From Gaiellasilicea sp963745775 (GTDB lineage Bacteria; Actinomycetota; Thermoleophilia; Gaiellales; Gaiellaceae): a stretch of 64,000 bases of DNA. This document shows positions 57,238-64,000 of this stretch, one piece after another. Position 1 is the stretch's first letter, and every line of letters starts with the position of its first letter. Under the pieces are notes generated by a model. That model searched no databases. It had not been told where the DNA came from and saw only the letters and a program-made list of their open reading frames with translations. The DNA is taken from NCBI GenBank assembly GCA_963745775.1, contig CAVUYY010000001.1, positions 124,001 through 188,000 of the forward strand. The letters run 5' to 3'. The translations under genes and the position numbers were made by a program.

Positions 57238-58834
57238 TCAGGGGCGGATCGACCAGGTGAAGCGCGTCAGCGTGGCCGGCGGAGCGAGGCCGCCGGGGCG
57301 GAGACCCCGCCGCACGAGCAGCGTGGGCGGGGCGGCCTCTCTGGCGAGTCTGAGGCGGGCCGCGCCGAGGCCCTCGCGGTGCCACCTCGTCGACAGCCCG
57401 ACGACGAGCAGGCCGGCGTCGCGGCTCGCGTCCAGCATGCCCTCCTCGCCGGGCGGAGTCAGCAGCGGCTCGGCCGAGATGCCCAGGACGCGCTGAACAG
57501 CGAGTGCGCCGTGCGAGAGCAGGCGGCTCGCGTCGCGCTTGCCTTGCTCCGGCACTGCGGCGGCACCGGCGAGCCGGAGCGGCACACCGTCGGCGCGCGC
57601 AAGCCACGCGCCGAGCTCGACCGCCGCCCAGTCGTGCTCGGCCCCTCCGAAGGGGACGAGCACGGGGCCCTCAGGCGGCGCTTCTCGAGGAACGAGCAGC
57701 GCCACGTCGCAGGGCGTCCCCGCAAGTAGGGCGGTGAGCTGCTCGTCGGGAGCTCCGTCGGCCAGGAGCTCGTCGGGTGCGTCGGCGAGCAGGAGCTCGA
57801 CGTCGAGCTCGGTGGCGAGCCGGGCCAGCTCCTCACCCGGCGCCGTCGACGTGAACGAGGCCGCACGGGCCACGACACCGCGCGCTTCGAGTGCCGACCT
57901 GCGCTCTTCGAGCCAGGCCGACGCGGACTGAAGGTCGGCTGCGTCCGACACGAGCCTGGCCAGGATCAGGACGCGAGGCGGGTGTCGCACAAGCGGCTCG
58001 GCCACCGCGAGCAGCGCCTCGACGTGCGTCTCGTGCGTGATCGCGACGAGAATCGACCGCTCCGCGACCTCCCGGAAACGTGGCGGCGCTTCGACGTCCA
58101 GCGACGGGTCCTGCCGCAGGATCGCCCGCTCGAGCTCCTGGAGCGCAGGGCTCAGGTCGATCCCGAGCTCGTCGACGAGGGCTCGGCGCGCATCCTGGTA
58201 GGCGTCCAGGGCCTCCGCCTGCCGACCCGACCGGTACAGCGCCGTCATCAGATACTTCCGCAGGCGCTCGCGGAGCGGGTGCTCGGCGACGAGTGCCTCG
58301 AGCTCCCCGACCAGCTCGTCGTGGCGCCCGAGTGCGAGGTCGGCGTCGATCCGGAGCTCGACCGCTGCCAGCCTGATCTCCTCGAGCCGGGCGATCGCCG
58401 CCTGGGCGAAGCTCTCGTAGGCGAAGTCCGCGAGCGCCGGGCCTCTCCAGAGCGACTGCGCGTCGCGGAGCCGCTCCGACGCGTCGGCCGCCAGGCCGCG
58501 AGCGAGCAAGCTCCTTCCCTCGTCCACCAACCGCTCGAAGCGGTGGAGATCGAGCGAGTCGGGCTCGACGCGGATGAGGTAACCGGGCGATCTGGTCGTC
58601 AGCACGTCCTGCGGGAAGCGCCTTGCGCAGTCGCGAGACGTTGACCCGCAGCGCGGCGGCGGCGTCCTCGGGCGAGTCGTCGCCCCAGAGCTCGTCGATC
58701 AGCCGGTCGGCGGGAACGACCTCGTTCGGGTGGAGGAGGAGCGCGACGAGAAGCGCACGCGGCTTGGGCCCGCCCAGGGAAACCTCGCCGCCTTCGTCCC
58801 ACACCTCGAGCGGTCCCAGGATCCGGAACTCCAT
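57238..58834 (-). CDS. SARP-family regulator with universal-stress-like C-terminus (frameshifted)
   Basis: N-terminal winged helix of OmpR/SARP type (MEFRILGPLEVWDEGGEVSL, RALLVALLLHPNEVVPADRL, ALRVNVSRLRKAL), break near 58608 at a CCC run, then the bacterial transcriptional activation domain (TTRSPGYLIRVEPDSLDLHR, LRKYLMTALYRSGRQAEALD). From about residue 290 to 530 there are two USP-like halves (DVALLVPREAPPEGPVLVPF, SHGALAVQRVLGI). Corrected length about 531. Probable regulator of the four genes carrying CTGAAAC-type repeats; divergent from one of them. Confidence 0.88.
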
Positions 58835-58876
58835 CCGCCTGCCTCCCGGCTCGGGACGCTAACAGCTGTTGCGGGT

Positions 58877-58894
58877 CTGAAACAGGCCAGAAAC
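58877..58894 (+). promoter_or_regulatory. SARP-type direct repeat, site B
   Basis: CTGAAAC (58877-58883) and CAGAAAC (58888-58894) with 11-base period, preceded by TTGCGGGT and followed after 10 bases by GATCAT (58905-58910). It lies between the SARP gene and the small secreted protein gene. Confidence 0.68.
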
Positions 58895-58946
58895 GGAGCA
58901 GGTCGATCATCGGCTTCGACAGGACCAGCACCGGAAGGAGAGAACC

Positions 58947-59216
58947 ATGAAGGGTTCGAGATCGCTCAGCACGCTTCTCGCAGCGGCGGTGGTCACCGGC
59001 ACGATCGGCGTAGGAGCCACGCTCGGTGGAGGCGAGCCGCAATGGCTGAAGGCGCTGCACGTCCGCAGCGAGGCGCTCAACCAGAAGCACGGGCTCGGCG
59101 AGTATGCGAGGAACACCGCGCGCACGGACTCGCAGGGCTGGCGGCGGGCGCTGATGATTCGCAGCGACGCGCTGAACCGCAAGTACCGGCTCGGCGAGTA
59201 CGCGCCGGGGCCGTAG
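58947..59216 (+). CDS. small secreted protein with two internal repeats
   Basis: 89 residues. Signal-like N-terminus SLSTLLAAAVVTGTIGVGAT. Two repeats follow: LHVRSEALNQKHGLGEYA (about residues 37-54) and LMIRSDALNRKYRLGEYA (about 69-86). AAGGAG before the ATG. It is driven by SARP-type site B and divergent from the SARP regulator. The position recalls afsS beside afsR in Streptomyces, but sequence does not match AfsS. Confidence 0.78.
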   Translation: MKGSRSLSTLLAAAVVTGTIGVGATLGGGEPQWLKALHVRSEALNQKHGLGEYARNTARTDSQGWRRALMIRSDALNRKYRLGEYAPGP

Positions 59217-59235
59217 AACCCTCTACGACCCGCGA

Positions 59236-59261
59236 GCGAGGCCGCCTCCGGGCGGCCTCGC
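59236..59261 (+). terminator. perfect 11-bp hairpin
   Basis: GCGAGGCCGCC (59236-59246) pairs exactly with 59251-59261 around TCCG, 20 bases after the stop of the small secreted protein gene. Confidence 0.75.
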
Positions 59262-59271
59262 TGTTGCGCCG

Positions 59272-59289
59272 CTGAAACCGACCTGAAAC
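59272..59289 (+). promoter_or_regulatory. SARP-type direct repeat, site C
   Basis: CTGAAAC (59272-59278) and CTGAAAC (59283-59289) with 11-base period, preceded by TTGCGCCG and followed after 10 bases by GATCAT (59300-59305). It serves the haloperoxidase-like gene. Confidence 0.68.
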
Positions 59290-59344
59290 TGGCCGGTTCG
59301 ATCATTGGCTTCGTCACGGCACCCTCGTCCGGAAGGGAGGTCCC

Positions 59345-59404
59345 ATGAATCCACCGAGCTTTGCCCGACTTTCGACGTGCGTACCTACTAGGAGGTTTCC
59401 ATGA
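59345..59404 (+). CDS. upstream leader ORF of the haloperoxidase-like gene
   Basis: 19 codons, MNPPSFARLSTCVPTRRFP, with its own GGGAGG ribosome site 4 bases before the ATG. Its TGA overlaps the downstream ATG (ATGA), so translation of the enzyme may depend on it. It contains the AGGAGG site of the next gene within its last codons. Confidence 0.5.
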   Translation: MNPPSFARLSTCVPTRRFP

Positions 59405-60706
59405 TCCGCCAGACCCGGCGCGCACTTCTCGTCTGCGCCGCCACCGCGACGATGCTCCTCGCGCCGGCCGTCGCGCAGGCCGACGTGATCGGCGACTGGA
59501 ATGCGATCGCGCAGGCAGAGACCGTTCTGCTCAGGCCGACGGCTCACGGCCAGTCCCGTGGGATCGCGATGGTCGAGGGCGCGGTCTACGACGCGGTCAA
59601 CGCGATCGACCGCGGCTACCAGCCGTACCTGATCGACCTCGACGCAGGTCGGCGCGCAGCCCTGGGGCTCGCAGGATGCGGCCGCCGCGACGGCGGCGTA
59701 CCGCGTGCTTCGGGCGATCGTCGCACCGGCCCGCTACGCCGGGCTCGACGCGGCCTATCTCGCGACCCTGGGGCCGGCTCCGTACGACCCCCTCGTGCAG
59801 GAGGGCATCGACGCGGGGGAAGCCGCCGCCGCCGCGATGCTCGCGTCGCGCCAGGGTGACGGGTTCCTCGCGACGTTCGTGCCCAGCATCGGTCTCGACC
59901 CGGGCGACTGGCGGCCGATCGGCTGGCCGGCCGCGCCGGTCTTCGATCCCGACGGCTGGATCGGCAACCTGAAGCCGTTCCTGATCGAGAGCCCGTCGCA
60001 GTTCCGCTCGGAGGGCCCGAACGAGCTCACGAGCGCGGCCTACGCCGAGGAGTACGCCGAGGTGAAGGAGCTCGGCGCTCTCAACAGCACGAAGCGAACC
60101 GCCGACCAGACGGCCGCCGCAGTCTTCTGGCAGTTCGCTCCGATCGCGCTCTGGAACCCGCTCGCGCGGGATCTCGCCGACCGGTACGAGCTCGATACGG
60201 CCGACCAGGCCCGCCTCTACGCGATGGTCAACCTCGCCGCCGTGGACGGCGCAATCGCCTGCTGGAACGACAAGTACTACTGGAGCTTCTGGCGGCCGAG
60301 GGCCGCGATCCGCGAGGGCGACACGGACGGCAATCCGGCGACGATCGGCGACCCGACCTGGGAATCGCTGTTCGCGGCGGCGACGATGACGACGCCGCCG
60401 CTCGGCACGCCGCCGTTCCCCGACCACCCGTCCGGCCACGGCTGCCTGACCGGCGCCGTCATGAACACGATGGCCGACTTCTTCGGCACCGACAAGGTCG
60501 CGATCACGGTGGTCTCGGGCCGCTCGCTCAACGGCGTCCCGCTTGCGCCGCGGCAGTTCGACCGCTTCTCGCACGTGACGAAGGAGGTGATCGGCGCACG
60601 CATCTGGGGCGGGATCCACTTCCGCACCGCCGACGTGCAGGGAACGGTGATCGGGAAGAAGGTCGCCCACTGGCTCCGCAAGCACTACTTCCAACCGCTC
60701 GGATGA
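59401..60706 (+). CDS. vanadium-dependent haloperoxidase/PAP2-like exported protein (frameshifted)
   Basis: Signal peptide RRALLVCAATATMLLAPAVA. N-terminal frame ends DAGR; after a one-base shift near 59655 the rest reads AQPWGSQDAAAATAAYRVLR. The vanadate/phosphate site is visible: NDKYYWSFWRPRAAIR (K and R ligands), FPDHPSGHGCLTGAVMN (PSGH) and GIHFRTADVQG with R and H near the end. Corrected length about 434 residues. It may be a haloperoxidase or an acid phosphatase; the family cannot be separated by motif. Target of SARP-type site C. Confidence 0.87.
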
Positions 60707-60716
60707 GATCGGCGGA

Positions 60717-60734
60717 ATGAGACCAGCACGAAAC
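60717..60734 (+). promoter_or_regulatory. SARP-type direct repeat, site D
   Basis: ATGAGAC (60717-60723) and ACGAAAC (60728-60734) with 11-base period, weaker than sites A-C, followed by TAACGCT at 60747-60753. It is about 212 bases before the cupredoxin-like gene. Confidence 0.5.
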
Positions 60735-60945
60735 GGATCAAGGCTGTAACGCTCGGGGTTGCCGCGCTCGCCGCGGGATGGGGGCAGGCGAATAGCCGAC
60801 GAGTGGCGGGGGCTCCGGTGCGAAGCCGGAGTCCTCGCCGCCGGCCTGCCGTTCGCGGTCGAGAGGATTCTCGAAACGCACGCGCAAGAACGTGAGCGCA
60901 GGTGCATCTACCAGGTGGCATAGCCTCCGAGCAAGGAGAACGTCG

Positions 60946-61848
60946 ATGCGCAAGGTGATTCTGCTTCTCGTCGTCGTGGCGCTCGTCGTCGGCGTCGGGT
61001 CCGCCGCTGCGAAGACGGTCGCCGTGACGATCTCCAGGGACGGCTTCGTCCCGAAGTCCGTGACGATCGCTCAGGGGGACACCGTCCAGTTCACGAACAG
61101 CGACAGCATCGTTCACCAGATCGCCTTCAGGTCGATGACCGGCGTCACTTGCTCCGGGAGCCCGCTCGTGCTCCAGACGGGGTTCAGCGGTAGCTGCACG
61201 TTCGCGAACGCCGGCAACTTCAGCTACTCGGATCCGAACACGAGGGGCAACACCTTTCGCGGCACCGTCACCGTCACGGCGGCTCCGCTCTCGCTCAGCC
61301 TGAGCGCGAAGCCCTTGCTCGTCACGTACGGCGCAGCCGCAGTGCTGGCGGGGACGCTCTCGACGCAGCAGGCCGGGGAGAACGTCGACGTTCTCGCCCA
61401 GCCGTGCGGGACTCCCTCGGCCTCGAAGTCCACGACGGTGCAGACGATTGCGGGCGGCGCCTACACGGCGACTGTCAAGCCGATGCGGAGCACGGCGTAC
61501 TCGACGAAGTCGAAAGCCGCGACGAGCACCGTCACCACCGTTCGCGTCCGGCCGAGCATGCGGCTGGTGAGAGTCGGAGCCGGTCGCTACTCGCTCCGCG
61601 TCCTCGGCGCGTCCAGTTTCGCCGGCAAGTACGCGAGCTTCCAGCGCTACAACGGCACCCTTCGTCGGTGGGTCGCCGTCAGGACCGTGCTCCTGAAGGC
61701 GAGCTCGACCGGAGTCGCGCCCACGGTTGCCAGCGCCGCCTCGTTCCGTTCCTCGATCCGCGGGGGCCTCCGCGTCCGGGCGATTCTCGGGCAGGCCCAG
61801 GTCGGAAGCTGCTACGCGGCGGGACTCAGCAACACGATTCTCAGCTAG
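60946..61848 (+). CDS. secreted cupredoxin-like protein with Ig-like C-terminus
   Basis: 300 residues from the ATG at 60946 after AAGGAGAA. Signal peptide KVILLLVVVALVVGVGSAAA. Residues 25-110 are a plastocyanin-like fold: VTISRDGFVPKSVTIAQGDT, FTNSDSIVHQIAFRSMTG and GSCTFANAGNFSYSDPNTRG; the His and Cys ligands H and C are present but the usual second His is not evident, so copper binding is unsure. The rest is a beta-rich SLAKPLLVTYGAAAVLAGTL-type Ig repeat. Confidence 0.78.
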   Translation: MRKVILLLVVVALVVGVGSAAAKTVAVTISRDGFVPKSVTIAQGDTVQFTNSDSIVHQIAFRSMTGVTCSGSPLVLQTGFSGSCTFANAGNFSYSDPNTRGNTFRGTVTVTAAPLSLSLSAKPLLVTYGAAAVLAGTLSTQQAGENVDVLAQPCGTPSASKSTTVQTIAGGAYTATVKPMRSTAYSTKSKAATSTVTTVRVRPSMRLVRVGAGRYSLRVLGASSFAGKYASFQRYNGTLRRWVAVRTVLLKASSTGVAPTVASAASFRSSIRGGLRVRAILGQAQVGSCYAAGLSNTILS

Positions 61849-61853
61849 CGGCG

Positions 61854-62441
61854 CTAGCGGGACGCGGCGACGACGTAGGTGAACCGGTAGCGCAGCGCGA
61901 GGCGCGCTAGCGGGCCTGAGCGCTCCAGGGCTCGCAGCGCCGACGCCGCGATGCGCGGGAGCTTCACTCGCTGTGGGGCGAAAAGCGGCCGCGCCTCGAC
62001 TCTCGCGAAGCCGGCGGCCTGGAGCTCTTCGCGGATCGTCTCGAGCGGGTACTGGCGCGGGTTCAGGTCGAAGACGAGCTTTCCGGTCGTGTAACCGGCG
62101 ACGTGGCGGAAGAACGCCGCTCGGTCGCGGGAGTAGTAGATCGCGCGGAAGCAGAGCGTCGCCGTGACCGGCTTCGGCGGGACGTAGTCGTTCAGGTCGC
62201 CGACCTCGGCCTCGACGCCGTGGGCGCGCGCTTGCTCGACGTGCTCCGGGGCGGCGTCGACGCCGCGATAGGCGATCCCGTGCGGCTCGAGGAACTCGGC
62301 CAGGCGGCCGTCGGCGCAGGCGAGGTCGAGGACCGTATCGCCGGGCTGGAGCCGCGGCCCGACCGAGACGACGAGCTCGGCGCGGCGGGCGAAATACGCC
62401 GGCGCGTCGGCGTACTGGTCGTCGTCGCTCCAGCGCGTCAT
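61854..62441 (-). CDS. class I SAM-dependent methyltransferase
   Basis: 195 residues: DTVLDLACADGRLAEFLEPH (motif I), YRGVDAAPEHVEQARAHGVE, LCFRAIYYSRDRAAFFRHVA and LVFDLNPRQYPLETIREELQ. The start overlaps the stop of the glycosyltransferase gene upstream by 4 bases. Probably modifies a sugar or lipid carrier made by the two glycosyltransferases. Confidence 0.86.
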   Translation of the reverse strand: MTRWSDDDQYADAPAYFARRAELVVSVGPRLQPGDTVLDLACADGRLAEFLEPHGIAYRGVDAAPEHVEQARAHGVEAEVGDLNDYVPPKPVTATLCFRAIYYSRDRAAFFRHVAGYTTGKLVFDLNPRQYPLETIREELQAAGFARVEARPLFAPQRVKLPRIAASALRALERSGPLARLALRYRFTYVVAASR

Positions 62442-63184
62442 AGCGCGCGCAGCCGTTCGGGGTGCTTGCGCAGGAAGCGCGCCATCCCGCGCAGGTGCCA
62501 GAGCGTGTGCCGTGAGAGAAACCGCTTGTCGATCACCGCCGCGTAGTCGTGGGTGACGACCGCCGCCGGCACGAGCCAGCGCTCCCAGCCCGCCTGCGCG
62601 GCGCGGTAGGCGACGTCGATGTCCTCGACGTAGTGGCGGTAACCGGGATCCCAGCCGCCGAGCTCGTCGAGCATCGTCCGCCGCATCAGGAGGCAGGCGC
62701 CGCCGAGGAGCCAGTCGCCCTGCACCGGCTCGGCCGGCCTCGTCCCGTAGTGCGAGGTCTGGTGTTCGTACGGGTTGCGGAGGAGCCGGAGCGGCGTGCG
62801 GCGCCAGAGCGTGCCGAGCAACGTCGGGAAGCCGCGCAGGCTCGGCTGCCAGCGGCCGTCCGGCCAGAAGACGAGCGGGCCGACGAGGCCGGCGCGCGGA
62901 TGGGTGTCGGCGAAGGCGACGAGCTCGGCGATCGCGCCTGGCTCCGGAACGGCATCGGGGTTCGTGAGGAGGACGTACTCGCCGGTGGTCGCGGCAATCC
63001 CCGCGTTGACATTGGCGGCGAACGAGAGCGGCCGCTCGTTGCTCAGAACCCGCACGCCCTCCGGCGCCGGCTCGGGCAGATTCGCGATCACGAGCAGCTC
63101 GTCCACCTGGGAGCGGAGCGCCGGCAGCGAGCGCTCGAGCTCGGCCGCATGGCCGTGCGAGACGACGACGGCCGAGACCTTCAG
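62438..63184 (-). CDS. family 2 glycosyltransferase (rhamnosyltransferase-like)
   Basis: 248 residues. KVSAVVVSHGHAAELERSLP, SFAANVNAGIAATTGEYVLL, TNPDAVPEPGAIAELVAFAD (DxD-like NPDA), GGACLLMRRTMLDELGGWDP and YVEDIDVAYRAAQAGWERWL (the ED acid). No ATG, GTG or TTG occurs near the homology start; a CTG overlapping the preceding stop (CTGA at 63181-63184) is the only fitting codon, so the start is tentative. Confidence 0.88.
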   Translation of the reverse strand: MKVSAVVVSHGHAAELERSLPALRSQVDELLVIANLPEPAPEGVRVLSNERPLSFAANVNAGIAATTGEYVLLTNPDAVPEPGAIAELVAFADTHPRAGLVGPLVFWPDGRWQPSLRGFPTLLGTLWRRTPLRLLRNPYEHQTSHYGTRPAEPVQGDWLLGGACLLMRRTMLDELGGWDPGYRHYVEDIDVAYRAAQAGWERWLVPAAVVTHDYAAVIDKRFLSRHTLWHLRGMARFLRKHPERLRAL

Positions 63185-64000
63185 CGGAGCACCTCCTGGT
63201 AGACCTCGAGCGTCTTCCGAGCCGTGGCCTCCCAGGAGAAGAGGCGGGCGCGAGCGACCCCCGCGACGCTCCGCTCGTCGCGCTCGGCGAGTGCCTGCCG
63301 GATCGCGTCGGCCAAGCCGGTCTCGGCCGCGTAGATCGCCGCGTCGCCGCCGACCTCCCGGAGCGCAGGCTCGTCCACCGCGACGACGGGCGTCCCGCAG
63401 GCCATCGCCTCGAGGACGGGGAGACCGAAGCCCTCGTAGCGCGAGGTCTGGAGCAGGCAGGCGGCGCCGCGGTAGAGCTCGACGAGCTCTTCCTGCGGCA
63501 CGTAGCCGGTCACGCGCGCACCGCGACGTTCCAGCTCGCGCGTGAGATCTTCGTCCTTCGCGGGCCCGGCGACGACGAGCGGAAGGCCGGCGTGCTCGGC
63601 GGCGGCGAGCGCGGCGAGCGGGTTCTTCCGCTCCTGGACCGCGCCGACGAGGAGCGCATAGTCCCGCGCGCCGGCCCCTGGAGAGAAGGCGGGGTCGACG
63701 CCGTTCGGCGTGACGACGATCCGCTCGTCGGCGAGCTCGTAGACCTCGATCAGGTCGCGGCGCGTTCGCTCCGAGACCGTCAGCACCCGCGCGGCTTGTC
63801 GCGCCGCCCGCGGCACCATCGTCTTGAAGACGAGCCGATCCTTGCGCCCCATCAACGACGGGTCGCGCTCGAAGGAGAGGTCGTGGATCGTGACGACGGC
63901 CGGGCACGGAAGGCGCAGCGGGAGCGCGTACTGGAAGTGGCCGAGGTCGGCGCCGAGCCGGCGAAGAAGACGCGGCAGCATGACTGCCATTCGGAGCTCC
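63181..64000 (-). CDS. family 4 glycosyltransferase (group 1), truncated by the window
   Basis: The frame is open to base 64000, so the N-terminus lies outside. AVVTIHDLSFERDPSLMGRK, VLTVSERTRRDLIEVYELAD, IVVTPNGVDPAFSPGAGARD, YALLVGAVQERKNPLAALAA and CLLQTSRYEGFGLPVLEAMA with CGTPVVAVDEPALREVGGDA are GT-B group 1 hallmarks (E-x7-E in the last two). First of a three-gene leftward surface-glycan operon. Confidence 0.92.
   Translation of the reverse strand, partial: ELRMAVMLPRLLRRLGADLGHFQYALPLRLPCPAVVTIHDLSFERDPSLMGRKDRLVFKTMVPRAARQAARVLTVSERTRRDLIEVYELADERIVVTPNGVDPAFSPGAGARDYALLVGAVQERKNPLAALAAAEHAGLPLVVAGPAKDEDLTRELERRGARVTGYVPQEELVELYRGAACLLQTSRYEGFGLPVLEAMACGTPVVAVDEPALREVGGDAAIYAAETGLADAIRQALAERDERSVAGVARARLFSWEATARKTLEVYQEVLR

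Noticed and set aside
1..64000. Transposase or integrase genes
   Set aside because: None found on reading all larger frames; no DDE, tyrosine or serine recombinase motif seen.
1..64000. tRNA or rRNA genes
   Set aside because: No cloverleaf-like TTCRANN/GG motifs or rRNA segments noticed by eye; a tRNA scan would settle it.

Overview
The window is high-GC bacterial chromosome with no rRNA or tRNA gene visible. Gene style points to Actinomycetota, plausibly Thermoleophilia (Gaiellales/Solirubrobacterales-like): dense short operons with 4-base ATGA/GTGA overlaps, many GTG starts, SARP/BTAD regulation, and many genes whose start codon lies only 6-7 bases after a TANNNT box, as in leaderless transcripts. 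The taxonomic assignment is inference. About ten single-base frameshifts in otherwise good genes suggest either residual assembly indels or real decay.

Layout. 1-5.65 kb: end of a CapD-like nucleotide-sugar dehydratase, a secreted DUF839/PhoX-like protein, a frameshifted DUF354 glycosyltransferase, an HD-GYP-like protein that lacks the HD pair, and a LysR regulator coupled to an iron-type alcohol dehydrogenase/maleylacetate reductase. 5.66-10.95 kb: a complete-looking streptolysin-S-like (TOMM/LAP) operon read leftwards: a 45-residue Cys-rich precursor, E1-like protein, YcaO with a C-terminal Pro motif, SagB-type dehydrogenase, CPBP protease, ABC ATPase and permease. 11.1-14.6 kb: flavoprotein, two-subunit class I fumarase and a phosphosulfolactate synthase-like protein in one operon. 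14.6-21.3 kb: single small enzymes (AlkZ-like, VOC, cupin, GFA, MBL-like, DHFR-like, GNAT, GlcG, cNMP-binding).

21.3-43.56 kb is the most unusual region. About 27 copies of a 28-base (two of 23-base) imperfect-hairpin repeat, all on the same strand, punctuate single small genes that themselves face either way (GNATs, VOC, NUDIX, SnoaL, YCII, hydrolases, DHFR-like, deoxyribosyltransferase). One acetyltransferase unit, repeat to repeat, occurs twice with three synonymous differences between the coding copies, and its neighbour (a 74-residue family) lies on the opposite side in the second copy. This behaves like a cassette array resembling a sedentary integron, but the repeat does not fit canonical attC and no integrase is in the window. 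A 3.3-kb repeat-free block inside it carries stress-type genes (DUF892 ferritin-like, tandem-duplicated membrane proteins).

43.56-51.7 kb: assimilatory sulfate operon cysH-cysD-cysN divergent from a TauE/SafE exporter, an AAA ATPase, and a surface-polysaccharide set (FlgD-like Ig protein, O-antigen ligase-like, PIG-L deacetylase). 51.7-61.8 kb: a Ser/Thr kinase-STAND-WD40 gene broken in several places, a methyltransferase, a SARP regulator with universal-stress-like domains, a small secreted repeat protein, a vanadium haloperoxidase-like protein and a cupredoxin-like protein. Four of these genes have the same 11-base-period direct repeat (CTGAAAC-type) upstream, which looks like a SARP operator; together they resemble the AfsK-AfsR-AfsS layout. 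61.85-64 kb: methyltransferase and two glycosyltransferases, the last running off the window.
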